From Acetivibrio thermocellus ATCC 27405 (GTDB lineage Bacteria > Bacillota > Clostridia > Acetivibrionales > Acetivibrionaceae), in NCBI RefSeq assembly GCF_000015865.1, contig NC_009012.1:2783081-2847080 (forward strand): 64,000 bases of DNA, given 5' to 3'. Each line of letters begins with the position of its first letter. The stretch's first letter is position 1. The position numbers and the translations under genes were made by a program. This document shows, piece by piece, positions 37,160 to 46,626 of the stretch. Under the pieces are notes generated by a model that saw only the letters and a program-made list of their open reading frames with translations, was not told where the DNA came from and searched no databases.

Positions 37160-39946
37160 ATGATAACTTCAATTATTGCCGTACCTTCTTATGTATCCGC
37201 CGAACCGGAATATAATTTTGCCAAAGCGCTGCAGCTGTCCCTTTATTTCTACGATGCCAACAAGTGCGGTGAGGGGATAACCGGAGGAAGGCTTGAATGG
37301 AGAGGAGACTGTCACTTAGAAGACAAGGAAGTTCCTCTTATTCCGATGACAGAGGATTATTTCGGTACCAATATGTCACAGGAATACATTGACAAGTACA
37401 GACATATTTTCGACCCTGACGGAGACGGTACCGTAGACTTAAGCGGCGGAATGCACGACGCCGGAGACCATGTCAAATTCGGGCTTCCGGGTACATACGC
37501 AGCATCAACCCTGGGGTGGGGTTTCTATGAATTCAGAGAAGCTTATGAAAAAGTTGGAGTAGACGACCATGCCAAAGAAATTTTGAGATGGTTCAATGAC
37601 TTCTACCTTAAGGCTACATTTTTGGATGAAGACGGAAACGTAATAGCTTATTGCTATCAGGTTGGAGAAGGTAACATTGACCATAATTTCTGGAATCCGC
37701 CTGAACTTCAAAGCTCCAAAGTACTTGATTCGTTCGCCAGACCTGCTTATTTTGCCACTCCGGAAACTCCTGCAAGCGACCAATGTGCAGGTGCTGCGGC
37801 ATCACTTGCAATAAACTATCTTAATTTTAAAGATGAAGATCCCGAATATGCTCAAAGATGCCTGGATACTGCCATTGCCCTCTATGAGTTTGCAAAGAAA
37901 TACAGAGGACTTGGTGAATCCGGAGGATTCTACGGTTCGTCTTATGATCATGACGAACTGGCGTGGGCCGCTGTCTGGCTCAACATTGCAACAGGAGACA
38001 TGCAGTATATAGATGACATTGTTGCAACCGACAGCGAGGGAAATTATATAGGATATATGCAAAGAATCATTAAAGACACAACCAACACATGGCAAAATAT
38101 ATGGGTTCACTGTTGGGATACCGTTTGGGGCGGAGTATTTGCAAAACTTGCTCCAATAACAAATACGGAAAGAGACTGGTATATCTTCCGCTGGAATCTG
38201 GAATACTGGTCCGGAATTCCTCATGAAAATCCAAATGACACGACTTTCCTTGCTAAAAGTCCCGGTGGCTTCAGCGTCGTAAACGCATACGGATCTGCAA
38301 GGTATAATACAGCAGCCCAGCTTTGTGCCCTTGTATATAGAAAATATACCGGCAGAAGCGATTTTGCTGACTGGGCAAAAAGTCAGATGGAGTATATTAT
38401 GGGTAACAACCCCATGAACAGATGCTATATCGTGGGATATTCCGAAAACAGTGCAAAACATCCTCACCATCGTGCAGCCCATGGTTCCAAGACATTCAGC
38501 ATGCTGGATCCTGAAGAACACCGTCATACACTGTGGGGGGCATTGGTGGGAGGTCCCGACCTTGACGATTTCCATGTGGATGAAACCACAGACTATGTAT
38601 ACAACGAAGTTGCCGTAGACTACAATGCCGCTTTCGTCGGCGCCTGTGCAGGATTGTATTATTACTATGGTGAAGCATTGGGACACAAACCTGTTCCAAA
38701 CTTCCCGCCAAAAGAAGAAGCTGTAGAGGAGTATTATGTGGAAGGAAAAATTGAACAGGAAAACAAGGAAAGAACCCAGGTAACCATCAAAATTTTCAAT
38801 GATACCTGCCATCCTCCCCGTTTTGAGACCGGCTTGATGGCACGTTACTTCTTCAATATTTCAGAACTTCTGGATGCAGGTCAAAGCATCGATGACGTGA
38901 AAATAGAGGTTTATTACGACGAAAACAAGGCAAGCTACGACGGTCCTGCCGAGGTAAGAGGTCCTATCAAGTACGATGACGCAGGCACCTATTATGTGGA
39001 AGTTGACTGGAGTGGCCGTATTATTTACGGTAAACGCGAAATCCAGCTTGCACTGATATCAAGCCTGGATTCCAACTACAAAAGCAACTGGAATCCGGAA
39101 AATGACTACAGCAGGGAAGGATTGGGCAAGGAATTTGTCAGAACCGAAAAAATTCCTCTTTACCTGAACGGCGTAAAAGTATTTGGAAATGAGCCTCCTC
39201 AAATTGAACCGTCGCCGACGCCTTCGGACGGACCGGGCTCAACACCGCCGCCGTCTCAAAAGCCTTCATTGGAGGTTCTGTACAAATACGGAGATACAAC
39301 GGCAGCTACAAAAGATATCAGAGGCTCCATTAAAATTAAAAATACAGGAACAAAACCGGTAAATCTTTCCGACGTAAAAGTACGCTACTGGTTTACCAAA
39401 GACGGGGCTTCAAGTCAGGAATTTGTATGCGATTATGCGCATTTGTCTGAAAGCATGATCACAGCAAAATTCGTAGATCTTGAAAACCCGGTTGAAAATG
39501 CGGATAATTATCTTGAGATTGGCTTTGACAGCAATGCAGGTATTTTGGGACCGGGCTCCGATACCGGCGAAATTCAATTCAGAATCGTAAAAGGAGATTA
39601 TGAGTCTTATGATCAATCCAATGATTATTCCTGCATGGCTACTGCAAAAGACTTTACCGCAAATCCGAACATTACGGCGTATGTAAATTCTGTTTTAGTG
39701 TACGGCAACCCGCCGGTAGATGAAGAGGAGGAAATTGAAATAGTGTACGGAGATTTGAACGGAGACGGAAGAGTAAATTCTACAGATTTGCTTCTGATGA
39801 AAAAACGTATTATCAGGGAAATTGACAAGTTCAACGTTCCCGACGAAAATGCAGACTTAAATCTGGACGGAAAAATAAACTCTTCCGATTATACGATACT
39901 TAAAAGATATGTTTTAAAGTCAATAGAAAAACTGCCCGTAAAGTAA
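37160..39946 (+). CDS. celU: Cellulosomal endoglucanase: GH9-CBM3c-CBM3b-dockerin
   Basis: 928 codons from ATG 37160. The GH9 catalytic domain (about 15-510) has the catalytic-base aspartates in DAGDHVKFGLP (D100/D103), the HPHHRAAHGS loop (434-443) and the acid glutamate E483 in NEVAVDYNAAF. CBM3c (about 520-675) follows closely, as in processive GH9 enzymes. Then come a Pro/Ser/Thr linker (about 678-705), CBM3b (about 707-855) and a type I dockerin (862-928) with two DLNGDGRVNSTD / DLNLDGKINSSD calcium loops for cohesin binding. It hydrolyses cellulose on the scaffoldin. The start is doubtful: the signal peptide is truncated and no ribosome site fits (see findings). Symbol from recollection. 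Confidence 0.93.
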   Translation: MITSIIAVPSYVSAEPEYNFAKALQLSLYFYDANKCGEGITGGRLEWRGDCHLEDKEVPLIPMTEDYFGTNMSQEYIDKYRHIFDPDGDGTVDLSGGMHDAGDHVKFGLPGTYAASTLGWGFYEFREAYEKVGVDDHAKEILRWFNDFYLKATFLDEDGNVIAYCYQVGEGNIDHNFWNPPELQSSKVLDSFARPAYFATPETPASDQCAGAAASLAINYLNFKDEDPEYAQRCLDTAIALYEFAKKYRGLGESGGFYGSSYDHDELAWAAVWLNIATGDMQYIDDIVATDSEGNYIGYMQRIIKDTTNTWQNIWVHCWDTVWGGVFAKLAPITNTERDWYIFRWNLEYWSGIPHENPNDTTFLAKSPGGFSVVNAYGSARYNTAAQLCALVYRKYTGRSDFADWAKSQMEYIMGNNPMNRCYIVGYSENSAKHPHHRAAHGSKTFSMLDPEEHRHTLWGALVGGPDLDDFHVDETTDYVYNEVAVDYNAAFVGACAGLYYYYGEALGHKPVPNFPPKEEAVEEYYVEGKIEQENKERTQVTIKIFNDTCHPPRFETGLMARYFFNISELLDAGQSIDDVKIEVYYDENKASYDGPAEVRGPIKYDDAGTYYVEVDWSGRIIYGKREIQLALISSLDSNYKSNWNPENDYSREGLGKEFVRTEKIPLYLNGVKVFGNEPPQIEPSPTPSDGPGSTPPPSQKPSLEVLYKYGDTTAATKDIRGSIKIKNTGTKPVNLSDVKVRYWFTKDGASSQEFVCDYAHLSESMITAKFVDLENPVENADNYLEIGFDSNAGILGPGSDTGEIQFRIVKGDYESYDQSNDYSCMATAKDFTANPNITAYVNSVLVYGNPPVDEEEEIEIVYGDLNGDGRVNSTDLLLMKKRIIREIDKFNVPDENADLNLDGKINSSDYTILKRYVLKSIEKLPVK

Positions 39947-39961
39947 TAAACTAAACAAATC

Positions 39962-39998
39962 AAAAAGAGCCGGAAATCAAGCTTTTCCGGCTCTTTTT
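39962..39998 (+). terminator. Terminator of the cellulase gene
   Basis: AAAAAGAGCCGGA (39962-39974) pairs with TCCGGCTCTTTTT (39986-39998), a 13-bp stem with an 11-base loop and a T run, 16 bp past the stop codon. It can work in both directions and so may also end gyrA transcription. Confidence 0.93.
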
Positions 39999-40001
39999 TA
40001 G

Positions 40002-40033
40002 CTCTTCTTATTACTATCTCTTCTTATTACTAT
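40002..40033. repeat. Exact 16-bp tandem duplication
   Basis: CTCTTCTTATTACTAT occurs twice in direct succession (40002-40017 and 40018-40033), between the terminator and the end of gyrA. Probably replication slippage. Confidence 0.85.
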
Positions 40034-40112
40034 GACTTTGGTCTTTTTATTGCCATGACCTTGGAAGGCTTTTTGGAAAGCCTGTCTTTAATACATGCTT
40101 ACATAAATTGCA

Positions 40113-42596
40113 CTATTCTTTTTCTTCATCATCTTTTTCTTCTTCGTCATCATTTACTATTCTTGCAACGCTTACAACAGAGACACCCTCATCCATTCTC
40201 ATGAGAGTCACTCCTTGCGTCGCTCTTCCCAGAAGACTTATATCTTTTGCTTTTATCCTTATAATGCTTCCGTCGGAACTTATCATCATCACATCGTCAT
40301 CTTCGGATACAAGTTTCATACCGGCAACCTTTCCGGTTTTCTCGGTAACTCTGTACGTAAGGATACCTTTGCCGCCTCTAATCTGAACCTTGTACTCATC
40401 AAGCTCCGTTCTCTTTCCGAAGCCCCTTTCGGTTACCACAAGCACGCTGGCGTTTTCAATGTCGGCACTCATGCCCACTACTTCATCATCTTCCTCAAGA
40501 GTAATGCCTTTTACTCCCTGGGCCGCTCTTCCCAATGGTCTTACATCTTTCTCATTAAATCTTATGGACATACCGTTTCTGGTCACCAGCAGAATATTTT
40601 TCGTACCGTCGGTAAGCCTTACGTCGATAAGCTCGTCATTTTCCCTCAAGGAAACCGCTGTAAGGCCGCCTTTTCTGATGTTGTCAAACTCCATCAAATC
40701 CGTTTTCTTGACTATGCCGTGTTTGGTTGCCATGAACAAATACAGGCCTTCTTTGTATTCAGATATAGGAATCACCGTAGTGATTTTTTCATTCTGGTCA
40801 AGCTGCAGAAGATTTACTATTGCCGTTCCTTTTGCCTGTCTTCCGGCTTCGGGTATTTCATAGGTCTTTAGCCTGTAAACCTTGCCCTTGTTTGTAAAGA
40901 ACAGTATGTAATCATGGGTCGAAGTTATAAACAGTTGCTCAACAAAGTCTTCTTCCCGGGTGCTAAGTCCAATTACACCTTTTCCGCCTCTTTTTTGGCT
41001 CTTGTAAGTGCTGGTCGGAAGTCTTTTTATATATCCAAAATGGGTAAGGGTTACAACATTTTCTTCAACTTCTATAAGGTCTTCAATTTCTATTTCGTCT
41101 TCATCAGGGATGATTTTCGTCCTTCTTTCGTCCCCATACTTTTGTTTAATTTCCTCCAGCTCTTTTTTAATAATATCCAATACCATTGATTTATTTGCAA
41201 GAACATCCTTGTAATATTTAATTTCCTTCAAAAGTTCTTTATATTCGTTGTCAATCTTTTCTCTTTCCAGAGCAGTAAGTCTGCCCAGTCTCATGTCCAC
41301 AATCGCCTGCGCCTGTTTTTCACTAAATCCAAACCTCTGTATCAATGCCTCTTTTGCATCGGATTCGTTTCTCGAAGACCGGATGATGTTTATTACCTCA
41401 TCAAGGTTGTCTATGGCAATTCTCAATCCTTCCAATATATGAGCCCTTGCCTCGGCCTTGTCAAGGTCAAATTTGGTCCTCCTTACTATTACATCCTCTT
41501 GATGCTTGATGTAATAATCTATCGCCTGTCTTAAATTAAGAACCCTCGGCTCAAACTTTTTCTCGTTATTGAGTACAAGAGCCACCATGTTTACATTAAA
41601 TGCATCCTGCATTTGGGTGTTTTTGTAAAGCTGATTTAAAACAACATTTGCATTCGCATCTTTTTTAAGTTCAATAACAATCCGCATTCCGTCCTTGTCG
41701 GACTCATCTCTTAAATCTGAAATACTGTCAATTCTCTTTTCTTTAACCAATTCCGCTATTCTTTCAATCAATTTGGCTTTGTTAACCTGATAAGGAAGTT
41801 CCGTTACAACTATGCGCTGCTTGTTGCCCGGCATTTGCTCAATTGTGGCAACGGCTCTTACAATGATCTTTCCTTTTCCTGTGGCATATGCATCCCTGAT
41901 ACCCTGTTTTCCGACTATGATGCCGGCCGTCGGGAAATCAGGACCCTTGATTATTTTCATAAGCTCATCAAGAGTAACATTCGGATCGTCTATTACTTTA
42001 ATAACACCGTCGATAACTTCAACCAAATTGTGAGGAGGTATGTTGGTTGCCATGCCCACGGCAATACCGGAAGAACCGTTCACCAACAGATTCGGAAATC
42101 TTGAAGGCAATACCACCGGCTCCATGTGATGCTCATCAAAGTTCGGTTTGAAATCAACGGTGTCTTTGTTAATGTCCCTGAGCATTTCCATGGAAATTTT
42201 GGACAGTCTTGCCTCGGTATACCTCATGGCTGCCGGCGGGTCCCCGTCAATTGAACCAAAATTGCCGTGACCGTCAATCTGAGTATACCTCAACGAGAAA
42301 TTTTGTGCCATGCGCACCAGACTGTCATAAACCGCGGCATCTCCGTGGGGATGGTATTTACCCAAAACTTCACCGACGGTTGTGGCACATTTTCTATATG
42401 CCTTGTCCGGTGTAAACCCAAGACCGTACATTGCGTAAAGTATTCTTCGGTGAACAGGTTTAAGACCATCCCTTACATCAGGCAGGGCACGGTCCACGAT
42501 TACACTCATGGCGTAATCAATAAAGGACTTTTTCATTTCCGTCTCAATATTAACAGGTATTATTCTTTGTTGCTTTACATCCTTTGTATCCGACAT
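40113..42596 (-). CDS. gyrA: DNA gyrase subunit A
   Basis: 827 residues. The winged-helix region has [19 protein letters not shown] (about 41-59) and [20 protein letters not shown]. The catalytic tyrosine lies in [10 protein letters not shown] near residue 123. The six-bladed C-terminal domain carries the GyrA box [12 protein letters not shown] near 562-573, which identifies gyrase rather than topoisomerase IV. It ends in an acidic tail ([13 protein letters not shown]). With GyrB it introduces negative supercoils. Unlike the gyrB-gyrA order of Bacillus, it is on the opposite side of dnaA and the opposite strand from gyrB (55774). GAGAGG precedes the ATG. Confidence 0.97.
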   Translation of the reverse strand: MSDTKDVKQQRIIPVNIETEMKKSFIDYAMSVIVDRALPDVRDGLKPVHRRILYAMYGLGFTPDKAYRKCATTVGEVLGKYHPHGDAAVYDSLVRMAQNFSLRYTQIDGHGNFGSIDGDPPAAMRYTEARLSKISMEMLRDINKDTVDFKPNFDEHHMEPVVLPSRFPNLLVNGSSGIAVGMATNIPPHNLVEVIDGVIKVIDDPNVTLDELMKIIKGPDFPTAGIIVGKQGIRDAYATGKGKIIVRAVATIEQMPGNKQRIVVTELPYQVNKAKLIERIAELVKEKRIDSISDLRDESDKDGMRIVIELKKDANANVVLNQLYKNTQMQDAFNVNMVALVLNNEKKFEPRVLNLRQAIDYYIKHQEDVIVRRTKFDLDKAEARAHILEGLRIAIDNLDEVINIIRSSRNESDAKEALIQRFGFSEKQAQAIVDMRLGRLTALEREKIDNEYKELLKEIKYYKDVLANKSMVLDIIKKELEEIKQKYGDERRTKIIPDEDEIEIEDLIEVEENVVTLTHFGYIKRLPTSTYKSQKRGGKGVIGLSTREEDFVEQLFITSTHDYILFFTNKGKVYRLKTYEIPEAGRQAKGTAIVNLLQLDQNEKITTVIPISEYKEGLYLFMATKHGIVKKTDLMEFDNIRKGGLTAVSLRENDELIDVRLTDGTKNILLVTRNGMSIRFNEKDVRPLGRAAQGVKGITLEEDDEVVGMSADIENASVLVVTERGFGKRTELDEYKVQIRGGKGILTYRVTEKTGKVAGMKLVSEDDDVMMISSDGSIIRIKAKDISLLGRATQGVTLMRMDEGVSVVSVARIVNDDEEEKDDEEKE

Positions 42597-42827
42597 TTAA
42601 AATATACCTCTCTCCTATATTTAAAAATGAAATATAATTATCGCACGCCTATTTTTGATATAACACTATATAAAATTTAATGATTTATATAATGTAAATA
42701 CTAAACAAACATATAACAGATTTCATAATAAACTTAACGCTCTCTGACACAAGGAATAATATCCATATCATATATTTTAATAAAGTTTTAAGAAACTGTC
42801 CACTTTTTTCAACATGCGAAAGGATAC
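42597..42827. other. AT-rich region upstream of gyrA
   Basis: No ORF. The gyrA ribosome site (AGGAGAGAGG) lies at its left end, and TTTACA near 42697 may be part of a promoter. No clear -10/-35 pair was identified, and no feature other than the noc terminator at the right edge was seen. Confidence 0.3.
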
Positions 42828-42865
42828 AAAAAAACAGGTATGATAATAATCATTCCCTGTTTTTT
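42828..42865 (-). terminator. Terminator downstream of noc
   Basis: AAAAAACAGG (42829-42838) pairs with CCTGTTTTTT (42856-42865) around a 17-base loop; the minus strand ends in a T run. It closes the mnmE-mnmG-rsmG-noc transcript. Confidence 0.75.
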
Positions 42866-42929
42866 GTAAAATAATACTATTTTATATAAATCAATACTAT
42901 TTAATATGGATCTTATTTCTTAATGAATC

Positions 42930-43766
42930 TTATTTCGGAATTCTTATAACAAACTCAACATAGTTTCCCCTGTCAAACTGGGCTGCTTTTGCGTCCACTC
43001 CGGACTTTTTCATGAGAATTATCGCCTGTTTTATAGTATTTATAAATATTCTTATATCCTTAATTGCTTTCGTAAATTTTACATTGTTTTTCTTTTCATT
43101 TTCTTTCTGCATTGTGTACTTCTCTATTGCCTTTTCAACCAGCTCTTCAGTCTTCTTTACATTAAGCCCTTTTTCACACACTTTTTTCAAAACTTTTAAC
43201 TGCAGCTGTTCATCATGAAGCTTTAAAAGAGCTCTTGCATGTCTTTCCGTAAGATTATTGTCCATCAATATTTTTTTGACAAGAGGAGGAAGCTTCAAAA
43301 GCCTGATTTTGTTTGCTATGGTTGACTGGCTTTTCCCTATTTTGCTGGCAAGTTCCTCCTGGGTAAAGCCGTGTTCATTGATGAGATTGCTGTATCCCTC
43401 AGCTTCTTCCAAATAGTTTAAATCTTCCCTCTGGAGATTTTCTATAAGAGCCAAAACCGCAGAATCGTTATCATCCACATCAACAATAATACAGGGTACA
43501 GTGGTAAGTCCCGCCATGGCGGCAGCTCTAAGTCTTCTTTCCCCTGCTACAAGCTCATACATGTTGGCCGATATTTTTCTTACACTAATAGGTTGAATTA
43601 CTCCGTATTGTTTAACTGACTCACATAATTCTTCCAAAGCCAGTTTGTTGAATTGTTTTCTCGGTTGATACGGATTTGGTCTTATGTTTTCGATATTCAC
43701 GTAAATAATGTTCTTTTGTTCTTCTTCCTTCTTTTGTTTTGCAAGTTGCAATCTGTTTTCTAACAT
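42930..43766 (-). CDS. noc: Nucleoid occlusion protein Noc (ParB family)
   Basis: Start ATG at 43766 (MLENRLQLAKQKKEEEQ) with AAAGGATGG upstream, giving 278 residues. It has a ParB N-terminal CTPase domain with NPYQPRKQF and GERRLRAAAMAG, and a central helix-turn-helix. The four residues known to switch binding from parS to the Noc site are Gln147 (KSQSTIANK), Lys153, Lys158 (LLKLP) and Arg175 (NLTERHARALL), i.e. the Noc set Q-K-K-R. Noc binds many sites over the chromosome and the membrane and blocks division over DNA. It sits after rsmG, as in Bacillus. The true ParB lies at 59458. Confidence 0.88.
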   Translation of the reverse strand: MLENRLQLAKQKKEEEQKNIIYVNIENIRPNPYQPRKQFNKLALEELCESVKQYGVIQPISVRKISANMYELVAGERRLRAAAMAGLTTVPCIIVDVDDNDSAVLALIENLQREDLNYLEEAEGYSNLINEHGFTQEELASKIGKSQSTIANKIRLLKLPPLVKKILMDNNLTERHARALLKLHDEQLQLKVLKKVCEKGLNVKKTEELVEKAIEKYTMQKENEKKNNVKFTKAIKDIRIFINTIKQAIILMKKSGVDAKAAQFDRGNYVEFVIRIPK

Positions 43767-43964
43767 TGGGCACCATCCTTTGTAAATTAGTTTTGTTTTT
43801 ATCATTAGTTAAACTTGAATTAACTAAACTTGAATTGCTGCCATTAAAAGTTAATTAATTTACAAAGGAAATATTCGCCCGTCTTTTCATAATTCCTTTT
43901 TTTTTAAAAAAGAATCGTTCGTCCAAATACGCTATATTACTGCATTTTGAGACTTATGTCAATG

Positions 43965-44693
43965 TTATGTCAACGGATTTTTTGATGGTTTGCCCGATTT
44001 TCTCGGATATTTTGTCGGAGTTTGTCTAAACTTTTTTATAACAATGACATTTCTTTTAATATCGCTGAAAGGAAGATTGAATTCCAAAATATCCTCAATC
44101 TTTCCCCCAAGTATTTCCAATGCTTTTTTAGAGTTTTCAACCTCTTCCGTGCTGTTTCCCTTCATCGCAATAAAACAGCCTCCGACCTTTACGAAGGGAA
44201 GACAGTACTCCAGCAAAACAGGGAGGCTGGCCACCGCTCTTGCAACAGATATGTCATACTTTTCCCTGTAATCCGGATCCACTCCCTTTTCCTCGGCCCT
44301 TGCATGCACCGTGGATATGTCTTTAAGATCCAGCCTTTCTATAACTTCATTTAAAAACTTGGTTCTTTTTTCAAGGGAGTCCAGGAGTTTCACTTTAAGC
44401 TCCGGAAAGACAATTTTTACGGGTATGCCCGGAAATCCCGCCCCTGTGCCGACATCAATCAATGCTAAGTTTTTGTCTTTGATGATGGGACATATGCTTA
44501 TTGAATCAATAAAATGCTTAAGTATTATCTCTTCATCGTCTTCTATGGCAGTAAGGTTCATCTTTTGATTCCATTCTTTCAGCACATCTTTATATGCAAA
44601 AAATTTATCAATCTGTTCATCGTCAAGGTTTACACCAAAGCCGGATGCCCCTTCAATCAAAAGCTTACGCAATTTAAGTTCCTTTTCATCCAT
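43965..44693 (-). CDS. rsmG: 16S rRNA (guanine-527-N7)-methyltransferase
   Basis: Start at 44693 (MDEKELKLRKLL) is fixed by AGGGGAG eight bases upstream; the open frame continues into mnmG but without conservation. 242 residues. The SAM-binding motif IDVGTGAGFPGIPVKIV lies at about 72-88. NLTAI (about 49-53) and KHFIDSI are typical RsmG motifs, and SVARAVASLPVLLEY follows. It methylates G527 of 16S rRNA in the cytoplasm; loss gives low-level streptomycin resistance in other species. Short gap to mnmG, so co-transcribed. The basic, proline-rich C-terminal tail (TPTKYPRKSGKPSKNP) is longer than usual. Confidence 0.95.
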   Translation of the reverse strand: MDEKELKLRKLLIEGASGFGVNLDDEQIDKFFAYKDVLKEWNQKMNLTAIEDDEEIILKHFIDSISICPIIKDKNLALIDVGTGAGFPGIPVKIVFPELKVKLLDSLEKRTKFLNEVIERLDLKDISTVHARAEEKGVDPDYREKYDISVARAVASLPVLLEYCLPFVKVGGCFIAMKGNSTEEVENSKKALEILGGKIEDILEFNLPFSDIKRNVIVIKKFRQTPTKYPRKSGKPSKNPLT

Positions 44694-44712
44694 GCTGAAA
44701 ACTCCCCTGTTT

Positions 44713-46605
44713 TTATGATTTTTGCCTTTTCCTTTGTTCCAAATATACAAGCAGTACCGAAATATCCGCGGGAGACACTCCCGAAATTCTTGATGCCTGT
44801 CCCACTGACTCGGGCTTGATTTTGTTAAGCTTCTGCCTTGCCTCAAGTCTGAGCCCCTTTATTTCATCGTAGTTTATATCTTTGTCAAGTTTTCTTTCTT
44901 CAAGCTTTTTAAACTGCTCAACCTGCTGCATTTGTCTTTTTATATAGCCTTCGTACTTTATTGATATGGAGACCTGTTCTCTCACTGCAAAACTCAAATC
45001 AGGCCTGTTTTCATCTATTTCCGCCAAAGTGTCATAATCAAGTTCCGGTCTTCTTAAAAGGTCTGCAAGCTTAACACCGCTTTTTATCGGTGTGCTGTTG
45101 TGTTTTTTAAGGAACTCGTTGACTTTTTCAGTGGGAGCAATATTAGTCTTTTTAACTCTTTCAATTTCTTGTTCTATAAGCCTTCTTTTCTCTTCAAACT
45201 TTCTGTATCTTTCCTCCGATATAAGTCCAACTTCATATCCTATGGGAGTAAGCCTCAAATCCGCATTATCCTGTCTTAAAAGAAGCCTGTACTCAGCTCT
45301 CGAAGTCATCATCCTGTAAGGTTCATTTGTACCTTTCGTTACAATATCATCTATCAAAACTCCTATATACGCCTGGGAACGGTCCAGAATCAAAGGTTCC
45401 AGGCCCTTTATTTTTCTTGCTGCATTTATGCCTGCGATAATACCCTGGGCTGCGGCTTCTTCATAACCGGAAGTTCCGTTTATCTGTCCTGCCGTAAAAA
45501 GCCCTTCCACATCGCGAAGCTCAAGGGAAAGCTTCAGCTGAGTGGGATTTATACAGTCATATTCTATGGCATAAGCGTTTCTCATTATTGAAACATTCTC
45601 AAGCCCCGGAATGGTCCTGAGCATTTCAATCTGTACATCCTCGGGAAGGCTTGTGGACATACCCTGCAAATACATCTCCTGAGTGTTAAGCCCCATGGGT
45701 TCCACAAAAACTTGATGACTTTCCTTGTCACTAAACCTTACAACCTTGTCCTCTATGGAAGGACAGTATCTTGGGCCTATTCCCTCTATCAAACCTCCGA
45801 AAAGGCCGGATCTGTGCAGATTTTCCCTGATTATTCTGTGAGTTTCACTGTTGGTGTATGTAAGATAGCAGGATACCTGCTCCTTTTTTATCTCCTCGTT
45901 TTCAAAGGAAAAAGGCACAATTCTTTCATCTCCCGGCTGTTCCTCCATTTTGGAAAAATCTATGCTTCTTCTGTTTACTCTGGCGGGTGTGCCGGTCTTG
46001 AATCTCATCAGCTCAATGCCCATTTCTCTTAAGCTGTCCGAAAGTTTGTTGGCCGGAAACAGCCCATCCGGTCCACCGCTGTAACTTACATCTCCGATAA
46101 TTATTTTACCTTTAAGATATGTTCCCGTTGCAAGAATCACAACTTTGCTTTTATATATTGCTCCTGTGTGGGTTTTTACACCCCTTACCGTTTTTTTGCC
46201 TTCAACTTCATCATACAAAATTTCAACTATTTCAGCCTGTTTGACATCCAGATTTTCCTGCTTTTCAAGGGTGTTTTTCATCTCAATCTGATAGCTTCTT
46301 CTGTCCACCTGGGCCCGCAATGAATAAACTGCAGGTCCTTTTGCAGAATTTAATATTTTTGACTGGATAAAAGTTTTGTCGGCGTTTTTTCCCATTTCGC
46401 CGCCCAAGGCATCTATTTCCCTCACAAGATGGCCTTTTGCAGTACCTCCTATGTTCGGATTGCAAGGCATGTTGGCAATGCTGTCCAAATTTATGGCAAA
46501 CACGACTGTTTTAACACCCAGCCTTGCAGCGGCAAGAGCCGCCTCACAACCGGCATGTCCCGCTCCGACAACCGCAACATCATATTCTCCGGCTAAAAAT
46601 TCCAT
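44713..46605 (-). CDS. mnmG: tRNA uridine-5-carboxymethylaminomethyl modification enzyme, FAD subunit
   Basis: 630 residues. The FAD fold starts [21 protein letters not shown] (about 9-29). [20 protein letters not shown] (about 47-66) and the [12 protein letters not shown] and [11 protein letters not shown] segments are MnmG signatures. The C-terminal helical part binds MnmE and tRNA. With MnmE it installs cmnm5U34 on tRNAs reading NNA/NNG codons. It lies 21 bp after mnmE in the same transcript. Length and motifs are normal. Confidence 0.97.
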   Translation of the reverse strand: MEFLAGEYDVAVVGAGHAGCEAALAAARLGVKTVVFAINLDSIANMPCNPNIGGTAKGHLVREIDALGGEMGKNADKTFIQSKILNSAKGPAVYSLRAQVDRRSYQIEMKNTLEKQENLDVKQAEIVEILYDEVEGKKTVRGVKTHTGAIYKSKVVILATGTYLKGKIIIGDVSYSGGPDGLFPANKLSDSLREMGIELMRFKTGTPARVNRRSIDFSKMEEQPGDERIVPFSFENEEIKKEQVSCYLTYTNSETHRIIRENLHRSGLFGGLIEGIGPRYCPSIEDKVVRFSDKESHQVFVEPMGLNTQEMYLQGMSTSLPEDVQIEMLRTIPGLENVSIMRNAYAIEYDCINPTQLKLSLELRDVEGLFTAGQINGTSGYEEAAAQGIIAGINAARKIKGLEPLILDRSQAYIGVLIDDIVTKGTNEPYRMMTSRAEYRLLLRQDNADLRLTPIGYEVGLISEERYRKFEEKRRLIEQEIERVKKTNIAPTEKVNEFLKKHNSTPIKSGVKLADLLRRPELDYDTLAEIDENRPDLSFAVREQVSISIKYEGYIKRQMQQVEQFKKLEERKLDKDINYDEIKGLRLEARQKLNKIKPESVGQASRISGVSPADISVLLVYLEQRKRQKS

Positions 46606-46626
46606 ATTCTATCCCTTCCAATTCTT

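Noticed and set aside
37802-38812. 336-codon open frame antisense to the GH9 catalytic domain
   Set aside because: It is a codon-bias shadow of the cellulase gene: no ribosome site, odd Cys/Ile-rich composition and no recognisable domain.
40002-40033. TTATTACTAT words as a second DnaA-trio element
   Set aside because: They are part of a simple 16-bp tandem duplication and no DnaA box lies beside them.
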